From the NCBI RefSeq assembly GCF_021442025.1, contig NZ_CP090446.1:3038001-3102000 (forward strand): 64,000 bases of DNA, in the 5' to 3' direction. Shown one piece after another: positions 34,334-44,020 of the stretch (position 1 is its first letter; every line of letters begins with the position of its first letter). This DNA comes from Sphingobacterium sp. SRCM116780. GTDB taxonomy: Bacteria; Bacteroidota; Bacteroidia; Sphingobacteriales; Sphingobacteriaceae. Under the pieces are notes generated by a model. The model saw only the letters and a program-made list of their open reading frames with translations, was not told the origin of the DNA and ran no database searches. Made by a program: the position numbers and the translations under genes.

Positions 34334-34828
34334 TTATCTTTCAGCGAGTTCAATAATTTCCAAATTTTCGATTTTACTGCCATCAATATCAAAACGCATC
34401 AGCGTTCTGACTTTGTGCCATCCCTGCTTTCCTGCAGCTCCTGGATTGAGGTGTAGACATTTCAATTTTTGATCGTACATCACCTTCAATATATGAGAAT
34501 GCCCCGTAATAAATAACTGTGGAGGATTTTCTGTTATCAATTTCTTGATCCTTGGAGCATATCTCCCCGGATAACCTCCAATGTGCGTTAACCAAACATC
34601 CACTTCTTCACATTTGAACCGTAGATCTTCAGGAAATCGTATTCGGATATCTTGACCATCAATATTCCCATATACAGCCCGCAATGGTTTAAAAGCTTCC
34701 AATTCATCAGCGATAGCTATACTTCCAAAGTCCCCAATATGCCAGATTTCATCACAGTGTTCAAAATACTTGAATACCGCTTGATCCAAATAAGCATGTG
34801 TATCTGAAATTAATCCAATCTTTGTCAT
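34334..34828 (-). CDS. Metallophosphoesterase, YfcE/MJ0936 type
   Basis: 164 residues, a single-domain calcineurin-like phosphoesterase. Metal-ligand motifs are in order: GLISDTHAYLD, HIGDFGS, YGNIDG, WLTHIGGYPG and FITGHSHILK, then LHLNPGAAG. Relatives hydrolyse phosphodiesters in vitro using two metal ions, and their in vivo substrate is mostly unknown. Two bases upstream on the same strand lies the tRNA methylase stop (34830), so the two are probably cotranscribed. Confidence 0.9.
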   Translation of the reverse strand: MTKIGLISDTHAYLDQAVFKYFEHCDEIWHIGDFGSIAIADELEAFKPLRAVYGNIDGQDIRIRFPEDLRFKCEEVDVWLTHIGGYPGRYAPRIKKLITENPPQLFITGHSHILKVMYDQKLKCLHLNPGAAGKQGWHKVRTLMRFDIDGSKIENLEIIELAER

Positions 34829-34829
34829 A

Positions 34830-35537
34830 TTAAAACGCTAAAAAATAAGGTTTCAAAGCAGCTTTATATCCTTCCGAATGCATACCTTTTTCTTGATAAA
34901 TAATAAATTCAGTACTAGCAATTGCACCTGTGTATCCCATTTCAAAAAGGATAATTTTCCGGATTACTTCTCCCCCGTCAAAGGAGCGAATCAGGATCTC
35001 TTGCTGCAGATTTAAGTCAATAGATTTTGCCATTTCTGTTAATTCATCAGCCAACAACGTTGGTAATATTAATGCTAATTTTCCTTTTGTACTTAAATAT
35101 TGAGAACAAAATTGAAATAACTCGTCAAAAAATTCCAAATTGGTATGTCTAGCCAATTTTTTTCTCGCATCTGGATTGTGCAAAGAATCGGTATAAAAAG
35201 GTGGATTGGAAATAATAAAATCAAAAGTATCTTCATCAGCGAGTTCCTGAAAAGCGCAAGCATGAAGTTTCATTCGATCATGAAAGCGTGAGTTCCTAAA
35301 ATTCTCCTGAGCTCTTTGGGCAGCAGCAGAATCAATTTCAACAGCAACCACCTGACTTTCAGTACAACGTTGTGCTAACATCAATGCAATTACTCCAGTC
35401 CCTGTCCCAATATCTAATATACGCTTAGATTCACCAACATCGACCAATGAAGCCAATAGCACAGCATCGGTGTTGATTTTCATCGCACAATCCGTTTGAT
35501 CTACCGCAAACTCTTTAAATTGAAATATAGAAGCCAT
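34830..35537 (-). CDS. tRNA1(Val) (adenine37-N6)-methyltransferase, TrmN6 type
   Basis: 235 residues. The Rossmann methyltransferase has the SAM motif ILDIGTGTGVIALMLAQR near residue 45 and the amino-methylase motif IISNPPFY near 115. It opens with FKEFAVDQTDCAMKINTDAV, the usual start of TrmN6/YfiC proteins, which methylate A37 of tRNA-Val. The frame can be extended two codons to a GTG, but the ATG at 35537 is preferred. N6-methylases of this type are similar to other small-molecule methylases, so specificity is inferred. Confidence 0.88.
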   Translation of the reverse strand: MASIFQFKEFAVDQTDCAMKINTDAVLLASLVDVGESKRILDIGTGTGVIALMLAQRCTESQVVAVEIDSAAAQRAQENFRNSRFHDRMKLHACAFQELADEDTFDFIISNPPFYTDSLHNPDARKKLARHTNLEFFDELFQFCSQYLSTKGKLALILPTLLADELTEMAKSIDLNLQQEILIRSFDGGEVIRKIILFEMGYTGAIASTEFIIYQEKGMHSEGYKAALKPYFLAF

Positions 35538-35627
35538 TGTCACAAAGATAATTCTTTTAAAAATGTACTGCTCCTTGTCAAAAGATAATTTTTATTTACT
35601 TTTATACCATTAAGCACAGATCAATAT

Positions 35628-36803
35628 ATGCGTCATTATCTATTTGCTCTTCTTTTCAGCGGTATTTCGTTATTATTAGGAACACCATCAGCTATTGCAC
35701 AAGAAAAATGCGAGCTTACCCTGGCGAACTCGTTAACATCGATAACTCAGAAATTGAATGCGAACGAATATAACGAATTGGATCCTTTATTGATCCAAAT
35801 GGAGAATAGCTGTGGACAGACGGAATTAAGTCAACGGATAAGAATATTAAATCTGATTATCCAAAAAGAAAATAGTACTGTCGCTATCACACAATATTTG
35901 GATAATAGTTTAGATGAAAAGTTGCTTAAACGTTTCCGAGATGCAGCAAAAGAAGATTATGCCTATCAATATGAATCCAATAAAGCGCAATACGATTATT
36001 TTCCTTTACGTCATCCGCTTGATCTCTTGATCAAAACACGTGCAAAAGCTTTACTTCAGTCCCAATTGTATGTATTAAACGATTCGGAAATTGATATACT
36101 CCGTCTTTTTTCAAATGAAGAATGGACAAAAAATCAGGAAGTTGTTGAAAATCAAACCACGGAAACCGTTGAAGAACCAGCTCAAATCACACAACAACCC
36201 ACTAAGGATCAAATAAGTACATACTATAAATCCAAGATTGGATATATACCTTATATCGGTATATATGGCCCTATAGGAGGGAAAAATACAACTTTTGGCA
36301 CAAATGTATCCCTTGGTTTCACGGTGATGAGCTCCTTAGCAAGATCATTTGTCTTTGAAGGCGGTATTAAAGTCAGGATTAATTCCAATGATAAAAATTT
36401 TGACTATAATTATTACGACCAAGCCGAATCCGTAAATGCTGGATATGGACTATTCGCTGGAGGTGCTATAGGATATAAAGTATATGACAACACTAAATTT
36501 ATATTGCTCCCTAAACTTAATTTAGGCGTTGATATCGTAGATACAGGAATATCTGAAGAAGTATATAACGACGGATACTATGATGGTAATGGCTATTATA
36601 TTGATGGTGGAAACGCAACAAAACTACATACCGTAAATACCATGCATCTTGGATTGAGTTTAGCAGGAATGATTCAGGTCAATGGAAAAAAATACATGGG
36701 TATAGAAGCGGGTTATCACTATACACCTTATCAATGGGATAGTCAACTGATCAGCAGTATTTACAATCACTATGGAAGTATAGAACTATTCTTCCGTTTC
36801 TAA
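35628..36803 (+). CDS. Exported protein with outer-membrane-like C-terminal domain
   Basis: 391 residues with a signal peptide ending near 25 (SAIAQ). The first part (about 26-190) is helical and ends in a Thr/Gln/Glu-rich linker. The second (about 205-391) has alternating strands rich in Gly and Tyr ([38 protein letters not shown]) and ends SIELFFRF, a terminal aromatic as in barrel proteins. No named family is recognised. It is convergent with mutS and the two stops overlap by 4 bases. Probably an outer-membrane protein of unknown role. Confidence 0.75.
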   Translation: MRHYLFALLFSGISLLLGTPSAIAQEKCELTLANSLTSITQKLNANEYNELDPLLIQMENSCGQTELSQRIRILNLIIQKENSTVAITQYLDNSLDEKLLKRFRDAAKEDYAYQYESNKAQYDYFPLRHPLDLLIKTRAKALLQSQLYVLNDSEIDILRLFSNEEWTKNQEVVENQTTETVEEPAQITQQPTKDQISTYYKSKIGYIPYIGIYGPIGGKNTTFGTNVSLGFTVMSSLARSFVFEGGIKVRINSNDKNFDYNYYDQAESVNAGYGLFAGGAIGYKVYDNTKFILLPKLNLGVDIVDTGISEEVYNDGYYDGNGYYIDGGNATKLHTVNTMHLGLSLAGMIQVNGKKYMGIEAGYHYTPYQWDSQLISSIYNHYGSIELFFRF

Positions 36804-39421
36804 TTCTTCAATAACCGTTGGATTTCATCCAACTTCATCAAGGCTTCTACTGGTGTCAAGGTGTTGACATCTAAATTATTCAACATATCACGTATTTTCT
36901 CTAACACAGGATCATCAATAGAGAACATTTGCAGTTGATAGGCTTGCTTTTGAATCTTACGCATACTATCCTTGATCTGCTCCCCTCCTGTGCGTTCCTG
37001 TTCCAATCTTTTTAGTATCTCATTGGCACGACTAAGTAATTTTGAAGGCATACCTGCGAGTTTGGCTACGTGAATACCAAAACTATGTTCAGAACCACCA
37101 GGAACCAGTTTCCGCAAGAATATAACCTTATTATTAACCTCTTTGACCGTCACATTATAATTTTTGATACGAGGCATCGAATTTGTCAATTCATTCAGCT
37201 CATGATAATGTGTTGCAAATAATGTTTTCGCTTTCGCTGTAGGGTGATTATGTAAAAACTCGGCAATAGCCCAAGCGATTGATATACCATCATAGGTACT
37301 GGTACCACGACCTATTTCGTCCAATAGGATTAAACTTCTATCCGAGAGGTTGTTCATGATACTTGCTGTCTCATTCATTTCAACCATAAAGGTAGACTCA
37401 CCCGAAGACAGATTATCAGAAGCGCCCACACGGGTAAAAATTTTGTCAACAAGACCAATCTTCGCTTCTTTTACAGGAACAAAAGAGCCGATCTGAGCCA
37501 TCAAAACAATGAGCGCAGTCTGACGTAAAAGAGCAGACTTACCTGCCATATTGGGACCCGTAATGATGATGATTTGCTGCGTCTCATTATCAAGATAGAC
37601 ATCATTCGTGATATAGTCCTCACCAATAGCCATTTTCTTTTCGATAACAGGATGACGCCCACCTTTAATATCTAAAATTTTACTCTCCGAGATTTCTGGT
37701 TGAACGTAATAATTTTTCTCTGCAATAACAGAAAAATTTAAGAGTACATCCAATTTGGCCAGTAATTGCGCATTCAATTGAATCGGTTTGATATAAGCAG
37801 CAATAGCAACCAGCAATTCGGCATACAGTCGGTTTTCAATGACTTGAATCTTCTCTTCCGCACCTAAAATCTGATCTTCATATTCCTTTAATTCTTCTGT
37901 AATGTAGCGTTCTGCATTTACTAAAGTCTGCTTACGCATCCATCCTGAGGGTACTTTATCACGATGTGTATTCGTCACCTCCAAATAGTAACCAAAGACA
38001 TTATTAAAAGCAATTTTAAGCGAAGGAATTCCTGTTGCATCTGCTTCTCTTTTTTGAATTTCTATCAAATAATCTTTTCCACCGAAAGAGATTTTTCGTA
38101 AACGATCCAATTCATCATCTACTCCATTAGCAATCACATTACCTTTATTGAGCGCTACAGGAGGTTCAGGATATACTTCTTTTTCAATCTGATCACGAAT
38201 GATAGAACAAGTATCCAACTGTTCTGCAATCACTCTTAAAGCTTCAGAATCGTTTTGATTGGTCAATTTCTTCAATTTCTCAATCGCATATAGCGCACGT
38301 TTCAATTGCACAATCTCTCGAGGAGAAGCTTTCAGAAGACCGATTTTTGAAATCAACCTTTCCAAATCCCCTACTTGTTTGATTTCCTGAATCAATTCAT
38401 CACGCAACTCTTTATGCTCCGAAAAGTAGGCTACCACATCCAGACGCTCCTGAATAGACTTACGGTCTTTCAAAGGCATCACAATCCAGCGTTTTAATAA
38501 GCGCGCTCCCATGGGAGAAGCCGTTTGATCGAGCACATCCGATAAAGTTGTTGCATTCTCATTCGCAGAACCGATCAATTCCAGATTACGAACTGTAAAA
38601 CGATCCAACCACATATGACGATCTTCTTCAATACGGGATATATTAGAAATATGCTGTAGATTACGATGTTCTGTTTCATTCAGGTAGTGTAACGCCACAC
38701 CTGCAGCGACAACGGCTACAGACATACGATCAATACCAAAACCTTTCATCGAATTGACATCGAAATGCTTCAATAAATTCTCTGTGGCAAAATCACCTGT
38801 ATAAGGCCATTCATCAAGGGTATACGTATAATATTGATTACCAAAAAGCTCCGCAAACTCCTTCGCTTGCTTCTTGGCCATAATGATTTCTGTCGGCTTA
38901 AAACCTTGCAACAACTTATCAATATAAGATTGAGTTCCTTGCGCAACCAAAAATTCACCTGTAGAAATATCTAAGAAAGAAACTCCGATCTGTGTTTTTT
39001 CAAAATAAATAGACGCTAAATAATTATTGGACTTTTGCTGTACAATATTATCACTATATGACACACCTGGAGTAATTAACTCCGTCACTCCACGTTTGAC
39101 AATTGTTTTGGTCTGCTTCGGATCTTCCAATTGATCACAGATCGCAACACGTTGACCAGCACGAACTAATTTCGGTAAATAAGTTTCCAAAGAATGATGA
39201 GGGAAACCCGCCAAAGCAGTTTCAGATTCCGTTCCATTTCCTCTTTTTGTTTGAACGATTCCTAAAATACTGGCTGCTTTGATTGCATCTTCGCCAAATG
39301 TTTCATAAAAATCACCTACACGGAACAACAACAGCGCTCCAGGATATTTTACCTTGATCGCATTATATTGCTGCATTAATGGAGTTACCTTTTTTTCTGC
39401 CTTTGCCAACGCTTGTTTCAT
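36800..39421 (-). CDS. mutS: DNA mismatch repair protein MutS
   Basis: 873 residues, full length. The mismatch-reading domain has the F-x-E motif in [12 protein letters not shown] (about residues 33-44). The ATPase has Walker A in [16 protein letters not shown] near 625, Walker B and signature in [20 protein letters not shown], and the switch His in [11 protein letters not shown]. MutS scans DNA after replication and starts repair with MutL. The C-terminal helices for tetramer formation are present ([19 protein letters not shown]). It is transcribed alone and leftward. Confidence 0.97.
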   Translation of the reverse strand: MKQALAKAEKKVTPLMQQYNAIKVKYPGALLLFRVGDFYETFGEDAIKAASILGIVQTKRGNGTESETALAGFPHHSLETYLPKLVRAGQRVAICDQLEDPKQTKTIVKRGVTELITPGVSYSDNIVQQKSNNYLASIYFEKTQIGVSFLDISTGEFLVAQGTQSYIDKLLQGFKPTEIIMAKKQAKEFAELFGNQYYTYTLDEWPYTGDFATENLLKHFDVNSMKGFGIDRMSVAVVAAGVALHYLNETEHRNLQHISNISRIEEDRHMWLDRFTVRNLELIGSANENATTLSDVLDQTASPMGARLLKRWIVMPLKDRKSIQERLDVVAYFSEHKELRDELIQEIKQVGDLERLISKIGLLKASPREIVQLKRALYAIEKLKKLTNQNDSEALRVIAEQLDTCSIIRDQIEKEVYPEPPVALNKGNVIANGVDDELDRLRKISFGGKDYLIEIQKREADATGIPSLKIAFNNVFGYYLEVTNTHRDKVPSGWMRKQTLVNAERYITEELKEYEDQILGAEEKIQVIENRLYAELLVAIAAYIKPIQLNAQLLAKLDVLLNFSVIAEKNYYVQPEISESKILDIKGGRHPVIEKKMAIGEDYITNDVYLDNETQQIIIITGPNMAGKSALLRQTALIVLMAQIGSFVPVKEAKIGLVDKIFTRVGASDNLSSGESTFMVEMNETASIMNNLSDRSLILLDEIGRGTSTYDGISIAWAIAEFLHNHPTAKAKTLFATHYHELNELTNSMPRIKNYNVTVKEVNNKVIFLRKLVPGGSEHSFGIHVAKLAGMPSKLLSRANEILKRLEQERTGGEQIKDSMRKIQKQAYQLQMFSIDDPVLEKIRDMLNNLDVNTLTPVEALMKLDEIQRLLKN

Positions 39422-39668
39422 TTAGTTGTAGTCTGTAAAAATAGGATAATTGAGGGGATTTGACAAGAATATCAGCTTACATTAGCGTACTATTTACGAT
39501 TATTTTTCAAATAGCAGATGAAATGCTATTCCTGCAAATGAATAGAAAACCAGATGGGGAATCATTTTACTTATTACATATAAAATCATATGCTTGATAC
39601 TTCAATTTATGACACAATTTATACGATTGATTGCTTTGTTCTTTTTTACAATTTGACGTTTTTTTATT

Positions 39669-39676
39669 TATGTTTG
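39669..39676 (+). promoter_or_regulatory. -7 promoter box (TATGTTTG) for mtgA
   Basis: An exact TAnnTTTG match 21 bases before the mtgA ATG. Nearby TTTG elements at 39635 and 39652 are not at the ideal distance. Confidence 0.5.
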
Positions 39677-39697
39677 CATTCGTAAAAAAAGAGTATA

Positions 39698-40426
39698 ATG
39701 GCCATTAAAAGATCGAATAAGATCAAGAAAAAAACAACTCCTATAGGTTGGCAAAAGAAGCTAAAAATGTGGTCAATACGTATCGGTATTGCTATTTTTG
39801 TGCTTCCTATATTTTGGGTATTGGCGCTTAAAATTATCAATCCTCCGATCACATGGCTCATGATACAACGAGGATTTGAACTCAAAGCTGCTGGTAAAGG
39901 CTTTAAGTTAGAAAAAGATTGGTTGAGTTATGATGAAATATCTGATAATCTAAAACGTGCTGCGATTGCTGGTGAAGATTCCCATTTTTTAACACATTGG
40001 GGATTTGATACCGATGCCATTCAAAAGGCCATAGAAAAAAATAAAGATGGGAAAAATCTACGTGGCGGCAGTACCATCAGCCAACAGGTAGCAAAAAATG
40101 TATTCTTATGGCCTAAAAGATCATGGTTAAGAAAAGGATTGGAAACGTATTTCACGGTCTTGATCGAAGCACTTTGGAGCAAAAAGAGAATATTGGAAGT
40201 ATACCTCAATGTCATCGAAATGGGACAAGGCATATATGGAGCTGAAGCAGCTTCGCAATACTACTTCAAAAAATCAGGTGCGAGCCTATCCAAAAAGCAA
40301 GCGGCGTTGATTATCGCTATCCTTCCGAATCCAAGACAATGGGATGCCCGTAATCCATCGGTATATGTCAACCACAGAGCAAATAGCATTGTTCGGTATA
40401 TTGATCATTATCAGATTCCAGAATAA
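39698..40426 (+). CDS. mtgA: Monofunctional peptidoglycan glycosyltransferase
   Basis: 242 residues. A basic N-terminus (IKRSNKIKKKTTPIGWQKK) and one membrane span precede the GT51 domain. That domain shows AAIAGEDSHFLTHWGFD with the catalytic Glu, RGGSTISQQVAKNVFLWP, SWLRKGLETYFTVLIEALW, YLNVIEMGQGIYGAEAASQYYF and AALIIAILPNPRQWDARNP. The enzyme polymerises lipid II into glycan strands at the outer face of the inner membrane. It lacks the transpeptidase domain of class A PBPs, as the family should. A bidirectional terminator follows. Confidence 0.95.
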   Translation: MAIKRSNKIKKKTTPIGWQKKLKMWSIRIGIAIFVLPIFWVLALKIINPPITWLMIQRGFELKAAGKGFKLEKDWLSYDEISDNLKRAAIAGEDSHFLTHWGFDTDAIQKAIEKNKDGKNLRGGSTISQQVAKNVFLWPKRSWLRKGLETYFTVLIEALWSKKRILEVYLNVIEMGQGIYGAEAASQYYFKKSGASLSKKQAALIIAILPNPRQWDARNPSVYVNHRANSIVRYIDHYQIPE

Positions 40427-40502
40427 AATCAAGATCTTATCCATACAACAGCATTGATTTTAAAAATCTATTCACAATTTTAAAAATAAATCCAGTCATA
40501 AA

Positions 40503-40528
40503 AAAAGCGATGATCAATCATCGCTTTT
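40503..40528. terminator. Bidirectional terminator after mtgA
   Basis: AAAAGCGATGA pairs with TCATCGCTTTT around TCAA: an 11-bp perfect stem with A and T arms, between convergent genes. Confidence 0.85.
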
Positions 40529-40534
40529 AATTTT

Positions 40535-40990
40535 TTATCCAAACACGCGCTTATGCCAACTTTCAGCAAATGGAATTTCCCATTTATCTCTTAGGGCATC
40601 TAAAGAAGTTATCGTATTATCAAACACAAAGGTAGTAGCCTCAATGGCACCTGTTTTAACTAAATCTTCAAACTCATCTCTTGTCGCCAAAAGAAGTTGA
40701 TCATTCTTTTTATAAGCGACATTCATCCGATCAAAAAGTTGAATATTAAATTCTTCCTCTAAGCTTTTAAGAAAGCGAACAGAACTATCAATAGAACAAC
40801 CAGAAGCTGCAGCTAGCTGCTCGTCAACAGAAAGCACAATAAATAAATTATCTTTCACAACTGCTTGTGCCGATAAAGGTTCTCCATGAACTTTCCATCC
40901 TGCTGCAAAATCAGTTAATTTTTCCTGAATCAATACCGCTTCTTCATTGGTAAAGAAACGATTCGATTGATAAACCCACGCACTTGTCAT
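40535..40990 (-). CDS. Conserved Bacteroidota protein at the end of the oxidase operon
   Basis: 151 residues from the ATG at 40990 (MTSAWVYQSNRFFTNEEA). A longer frame to 41071 would run into the DUF420 gene and is rejected. It is soluble, without signal peptide. Features include AWVYQSNRFF, LFIVLSVDEQLAAASGCSIDSSV, LFDRMNVAYK and ESWHKRVFG at the end. Similar proteins in the phylum are sometimes labelled 'ABC transporter ATPase', but no Walker A or B motif is present, so that label is unsupported here. The position as last gene after DUF420 suggests a link with oxidase assembly. Confidence 0.75.
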   Translation of the reverse strand: MTSAWVYQSNRFFTNEEAVLIQEKLTDFAAGWKVHGEPLSAQAVVKDNLFIVLSVDEQLAAASGCSIDSSVRFLKSLEEEFNIQLFDRMNVAYKKNDQLLLATRDEFEDLVKTGAIEATTFVFDNTITSLDALRDKWEIPFAESWHKRVFG

Positions 40991-41004
40991 ATCGAATAAT
41001 TTAA

Positions 41005-41547
41005 TTAATGAATGTAATAAGGAGAAATCATCAAATAAACAATCACTCCAGTAACTGCCACATACAACCACATTGGATAAGTGATACGCGCTATTTTTTT
41101 ATGTCTTTCATAAGATCCCGTAATACCTCTTACATATGTAATCAATACAAAGGGAATAATAATAACTGACAAAACAATATGCGAAATCAAAATAAAGAAG
41201 TAAATAGGTCGTAAAATTCCCTCACCCCCATAAGGTGTCGAGTTGGATGTCATGTGATAAGCTACGTACATCCCTAGAAAAGCAACAGAACAACAAACAC
41301 AGATTTTAATTAATCTTTCATGTAATTTTCTATTTCCTTTTCTAATAACTGCCACAGCCCAAACCAATAAAATAGCCGTAATCCCATTTATAGTCGCATA
41401 TATTGGTGGTAAAAAACTTAAAGGCTGTACATCATAACCCAATTTTCGCAAATTAACACCAAACAAAGCGGCTACGACAAGCGGAATCACAACCGATAAA
41501 ATAATGATCCACTTGTTATATTTTTTTTCTTCTACAGTCTGTTCCAT
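41005..41547 (-). CDS. DUF420 (YozB-like) membrane protein
   Basis: 180 residues with five hydrophobic segments. It has the DUF420 layout: LPPIYATINGITAILLVWAV, RKLHERLIKICVCCSVAFLG, YHMTSNSTPYGGEG, RPIYFFILISHIVLSVIIIP, and a final KIARITYPMWLYVAVTGVIVYL. Conserved histidines (residues near 76, 97 and 122) sit at membrane edges and could bind heme or copper. DUF420 genes accompany heme-copper oxidase and SCO genes in several phyla, so a role in oxidase maturation is likely but unproven. It follows the SCO-like gene by 2 bases. Confidence 0.88.
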   Translation of the reverse strand: MEQTVEEKKYNKWIIILSVVIPLVVAALFGVNLRKLGYDVQPLSFLPPIYATINGITAILLVWAVAVIRKGNRKLHERLIKICVCCSVAFLGMYVAYHMTSNSTPYGGEGILRPIYFFILISHIVLSVIIIPFVLITYVRGITGSYERHKKIARITYPMWLYVAVTGVIVYLMISPYYIH

Positions 41548-41549
41548 TT

Positions 41550-42278
41550 TTATTTTGTTTCAATCTTAGCTGGATGGTTCCTTATTTCTTCCACCGTCAA
41601 TAATTTAATCTCATCGGCCAAACGTTCAGGCTCCTTCTTCATCGTCACATCATAAAAACCTCGGATTCTTCTTTTCGAATCAATGAGTACATAAGATGAA
41701 CCAATAACAAAAGGTTTATTCACATCACTGGTTGTTAAAGCATCCTGAAGTAGACCATCTTTCGCAAATTTAAAAATATCAGAAGATGGTTTTGTTAAGA
41801 AATACCAACTCTTTCCTGAAGGATCAATATTTTTAATATACTTGGTGACAACCTCTGGGCTGTCATAACTCGTATCTACGGTAATCGAATAAAACTTGAT
41901 ATTGGGACTTTGTCTAAATTCTCCTGTTATCTTATTCAAGTTATTAATCAGTGTTGTGGAGAAAGATTGGTCTCGGGAATAGAAAAGATGAATAACAGTG
42001 ATGGCACTATCCTGTTCGAAAAGTTGGATTTTCTTACCATCATAATTCACGAAAGAAAGATTCGGTACTTCATGATAAATAGTGTCCATTAGATCGCGCC
42101 CCCATTTCCGATGTGTAGTGCCAGGGACTTTTTTCTCCCCATAAATAGGCAAAGTGGAATAAGAATTGGCCATGCCACTTTTATTCAACACTACATACAA
42201 AAATCCTGGCAATAATAATACTATTGCCAGGATCATGATTGTTTGAATACCTTTATTTCTGCCAGTATTTTGACTCAT
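41550..42278 (-). CDS. SCO1/SenC-family protein lacking all copper ligands
   Basis: 242 residues: a membrane anchor (about 13-31) and a periplasmic thioredoxin-like domain. The family reading is kept (LSFVNYDGKKIQLFE, VIHLFYSRDQSF, KFYSITVDTSYDSPEVVTKY, SSYVLIDSKRRIRGFYD). The CxxxC copper motif is replaced by D103 and S107 in RDQSFS, the protein has no cysteine at all, and the His expected about eight residues before the V-L-I-D aspartate is missing. SCO proteins normally pass copper to the CuA site of subunit II, so this one cannot do so in the usual way. Position between oxidase subunit IV and DUF420 genes keeps it in the assembly context. Confidence 0.88.
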   Translation of the reverse strand: MSQNTGRNKGIQTIMILAIVLLLPGFLYVVLNKSGMANSYSTLPIYGEKKVPGTTHRKWGRDLMDTIYHEVPNLSFVNYDGKKIQLFEQDSAITVIHLFYSRDQSFSTTLINNLNKITGEFRQSPNIKFYSITVDTSYDSPEVVTKYIKNIDPSGKSWYFLTKPSSDIFKFAKDGLLQDALTTSDVNKPFVIGSSYVLIDSKRRIRGFYDVTMKKEPERLADEIKLLTVEEIRNHPAKIETK

Positions 42279-42283
42279 TTATA

Positions 42284-42661
42284 CTATTTATTTTCCCACA
42301 ATTGGTGAGGTTGTAATTCATGTAATAAGAAGTTACCTTCTGTAAGCATTAAAACGATAAAATAAATAATGAATATGAAGACGATACTTACCGTAACAAT
42401 AAAACTAGATTTCTCAAATTTTAAGTGCATAAAGTAAGCAACGATATAATATGCTTTTACTAATGTTAACGCGATATAAATGGTATTAACCAAAGCACCT
42501 TTCGCTAAAATTTGCCAGTGATGAACAAATCCCAATGCGATTAAGAACTCTAAACTAGTTAAAGCCAAAAGGACGAAGAAAATTCTCCAGATACCTTTTT
42601 TATCCATTCCTTCTACGTGCTCGTGCTCATCGTGAGCAATATGATCTTGATGTTGTGACAT
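42284..42661 (-). CDS. Cytochrome c oxidase subunit IV-type membrane protein
   Basis: 125 residues. A His/Glu-rich cytoplasmic start (HQDHIAHDEHEHVEGMD) precedes three membrane spans (IFFVLLALTSLEFLIALGFV, NTIYIALTLVKAYYIVAYFM with HLKFE, and VSIVFIFIIYFIVLMLTEGN). This is the prokaryotic COX4 layout, an accessory oxidase subunit. The histidine-rich tail might bind metal. It is the gene after the subunit III pair. Confidence 0.88.
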   Translation of the reverse strand: MSQHQDHIAHDEHEHVEGMDKKGIWRIFFVLLALTSLEFLIALGFVHHWQILAKGALVNTIYIALTLVKAYYIVAYFMHLKFEKSSFIVTVSIVFIFIIYFIVLMLTEGNFLLHELQPHQLWENK

Positions 42662-42688
42662 AGCCTTTCTAAAATTAAAAACTTATAA

Positions 42689-43423
42689 TTATACCAAATA
42701 GAAGAATGTAAATACAAACACCCAAACTAAATCCACAAAGTGCCAGTATAAACCTACCTTTTCAATCATCAAATACGAACCACGATTTTCGAATGTATTA
42801 TTTAACGTCATGCACAGTATAATAATATTTAATACAATACCTACACTAACGTGGAAACCGTGGAAACCAGTGATTGTAAAGAACAGATTGGCAAATTGCA
42901 ATGCTGACGTATAAGAGATATCATGTGAGAAATACGGTTGTAAAGCGTTTTTAATGGCATCACCCTCTAAGCCAGTTGCTGGGTTTCTACCAAACCAGAA
43001 TCCCAAATGGTGTAAGTGGGTCCACTCAATAGCTTGACATCCGACGAAACAGATACCACCTAATATTGTCCAAAGCATCCATTTGACAACTTCATTTTTC
43101 GAATTACGATGCCCCGCTTCTACAGCCAATACCATAGTGACAGATGACATAATCAAAATAAAAGTCATAAGACCGACGAAAACTAACGGTTGCCCATGCT
43201 CAGCAAGAACTGGTATAGATTGGAAGATCTTATCCGCATCTGGCCATGTAGTATGTGCAAATCGTTGCGTTCCGTAATAAACTAAAAACGCAGAAAATGT
43301 AAAGGCATCCCCAACTAAGAAAAACCACATCATGATTTTTCCGTATTCCAAATTCCAAGGTGATTTTCCACCATTCCATGGACCGGTTTTTACCTTATCC
43401 AATTGTGATACAGTTGTACTCAT
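42689..43423 (-). CDS. Cytochrome c oxidase subunit III (larger copy)
   Basis: 244 residues with about six to seven spans. Subunit III features: GKSPWNLEYGKIMMWFFLVG, HRNSKNEVVKWMLWT, ITGFHGFHVSVGIVLN and a final YWHFVDLVWVFVFTFFYL. Subunit III does not carry metal but stabilises subunit I. The gene follows a smaller subunit III-type gene on the same strand, so the oxidase seems to use two CoxC/CyoC-like proteins, as found in other Bacteroidota caa3 operons. Confidence 0.92.
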   Translation of the reverse strand: MSTTVSQLDKVKTGPWNGGKSPWNLEYGKIMMWFFLVGDAFTFSAFLVYYGTQRFAHTTWPDADKIFQSIPVLAEHGQPLVFVGLMTFILIMSSVTMVLAVEAGHRNSKNEVVKWMLWTILGGICFVGCQAIEWTHLHHLGFWFGRNPATGLEGDAIKNALQPYFSHDISYTSALQFANLFFTITGFHGFHVSVGIVLNIIILCMTLNNTFENRGSYLMIEKVGLYWHFVDLVWVFVFTFFYLV

Positions 43424-43432
43424 TGTTTACTA

Positions 43433-44020
43433 TTATTGATTCAAAAGTAAGAAAACATATATATAAATCCATAAAAGATCGAGAAAATGCCAAAAAATAC
43501 TTGCCAAATTCATGCGGAATTGATTGCTATCTGGAGGAAGTGGTTTAAACACTCCTATTAAAGCTACAATCAATACGATCACGCCCGCAATAATGTGTGC
43601 TAAGTGCATTCCAGTGAAAATATATACAAAGGACTGTGACGCATTATTATTAACAAAATAAATGCCCCGCTCTGCCAATATTTCCCAAGAATTAACTTGT
43701 AGCACAAAAAATAAGAGACCCAAAATTAAGGTAACAAACAGTAATGCCTTTTGTCTAGCCAAATTACCCACTTGTGCTGCTTTATAAGCAAAATGAATAC
43801 TGATGCTACTCAAAACAATTACGATCGTACTATAGATAAACGTATCTGGTAATAATGTTTTAAGACCTTTGTCCACACCACTTGCCGTATAGACAATAAA
43901 ACCACTTGATAGTGCGGCAAACATCATAAACATTCCCAACATACCTAACCATAGGCTAAATTTTTGAGCTCTTCGCGATACTAACTTCTCGTCAGTTTGT
44001 TGTTCTCTTTGATCTAACAT
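43433..44020 (-). CDS. Cytochrome c oxidase subunit III-like protein (smaller copy)
   Basis: 195 residues and five spans, shorter than the copy downstream. It has RRAQKFSLWLGMLGMFMMF, then TGMHLAHIIAGVIVLIVAL and a closing IFWHFLDLLWIYIYVFLLL, which aligns with the end of subunit III. The stop codon region touches the ctaB start (the two share base 44020), so translation is probably coupled. Confidence 0.9.
   Translation of the reverse strand: MLDQREQQTDEKLVSRRAQKFSLWLGMLGMFMMFAALSSGFIVYTASGVDKGLKTLLPDTFIYSTIVIVLSSISIHFAYKAAQVGNLARQKALLFVTLILGLLFFVLQVNSWEILAERGIYFVNNNASQSFVYIFTGMHLAHIIAGVIVLIVALIGVFKPLPPDSNQFRMNLASIFWHFLDLLWIYIYVFLLLNQ

Noticed and set aside
40535..40990. Label 'ABC transporter ATPase' for the last oxidase-operon gene
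   Set aside because: No Walker A, Walker B or signature motif is present in the 151 residues.
40991..41071. 27-codon N-terminal extension of the conserved protein at 40535
   Set aside because: It overlaps the DUF420 coding sequence in another frame, and the homologous part begins at the ATG at 40990.
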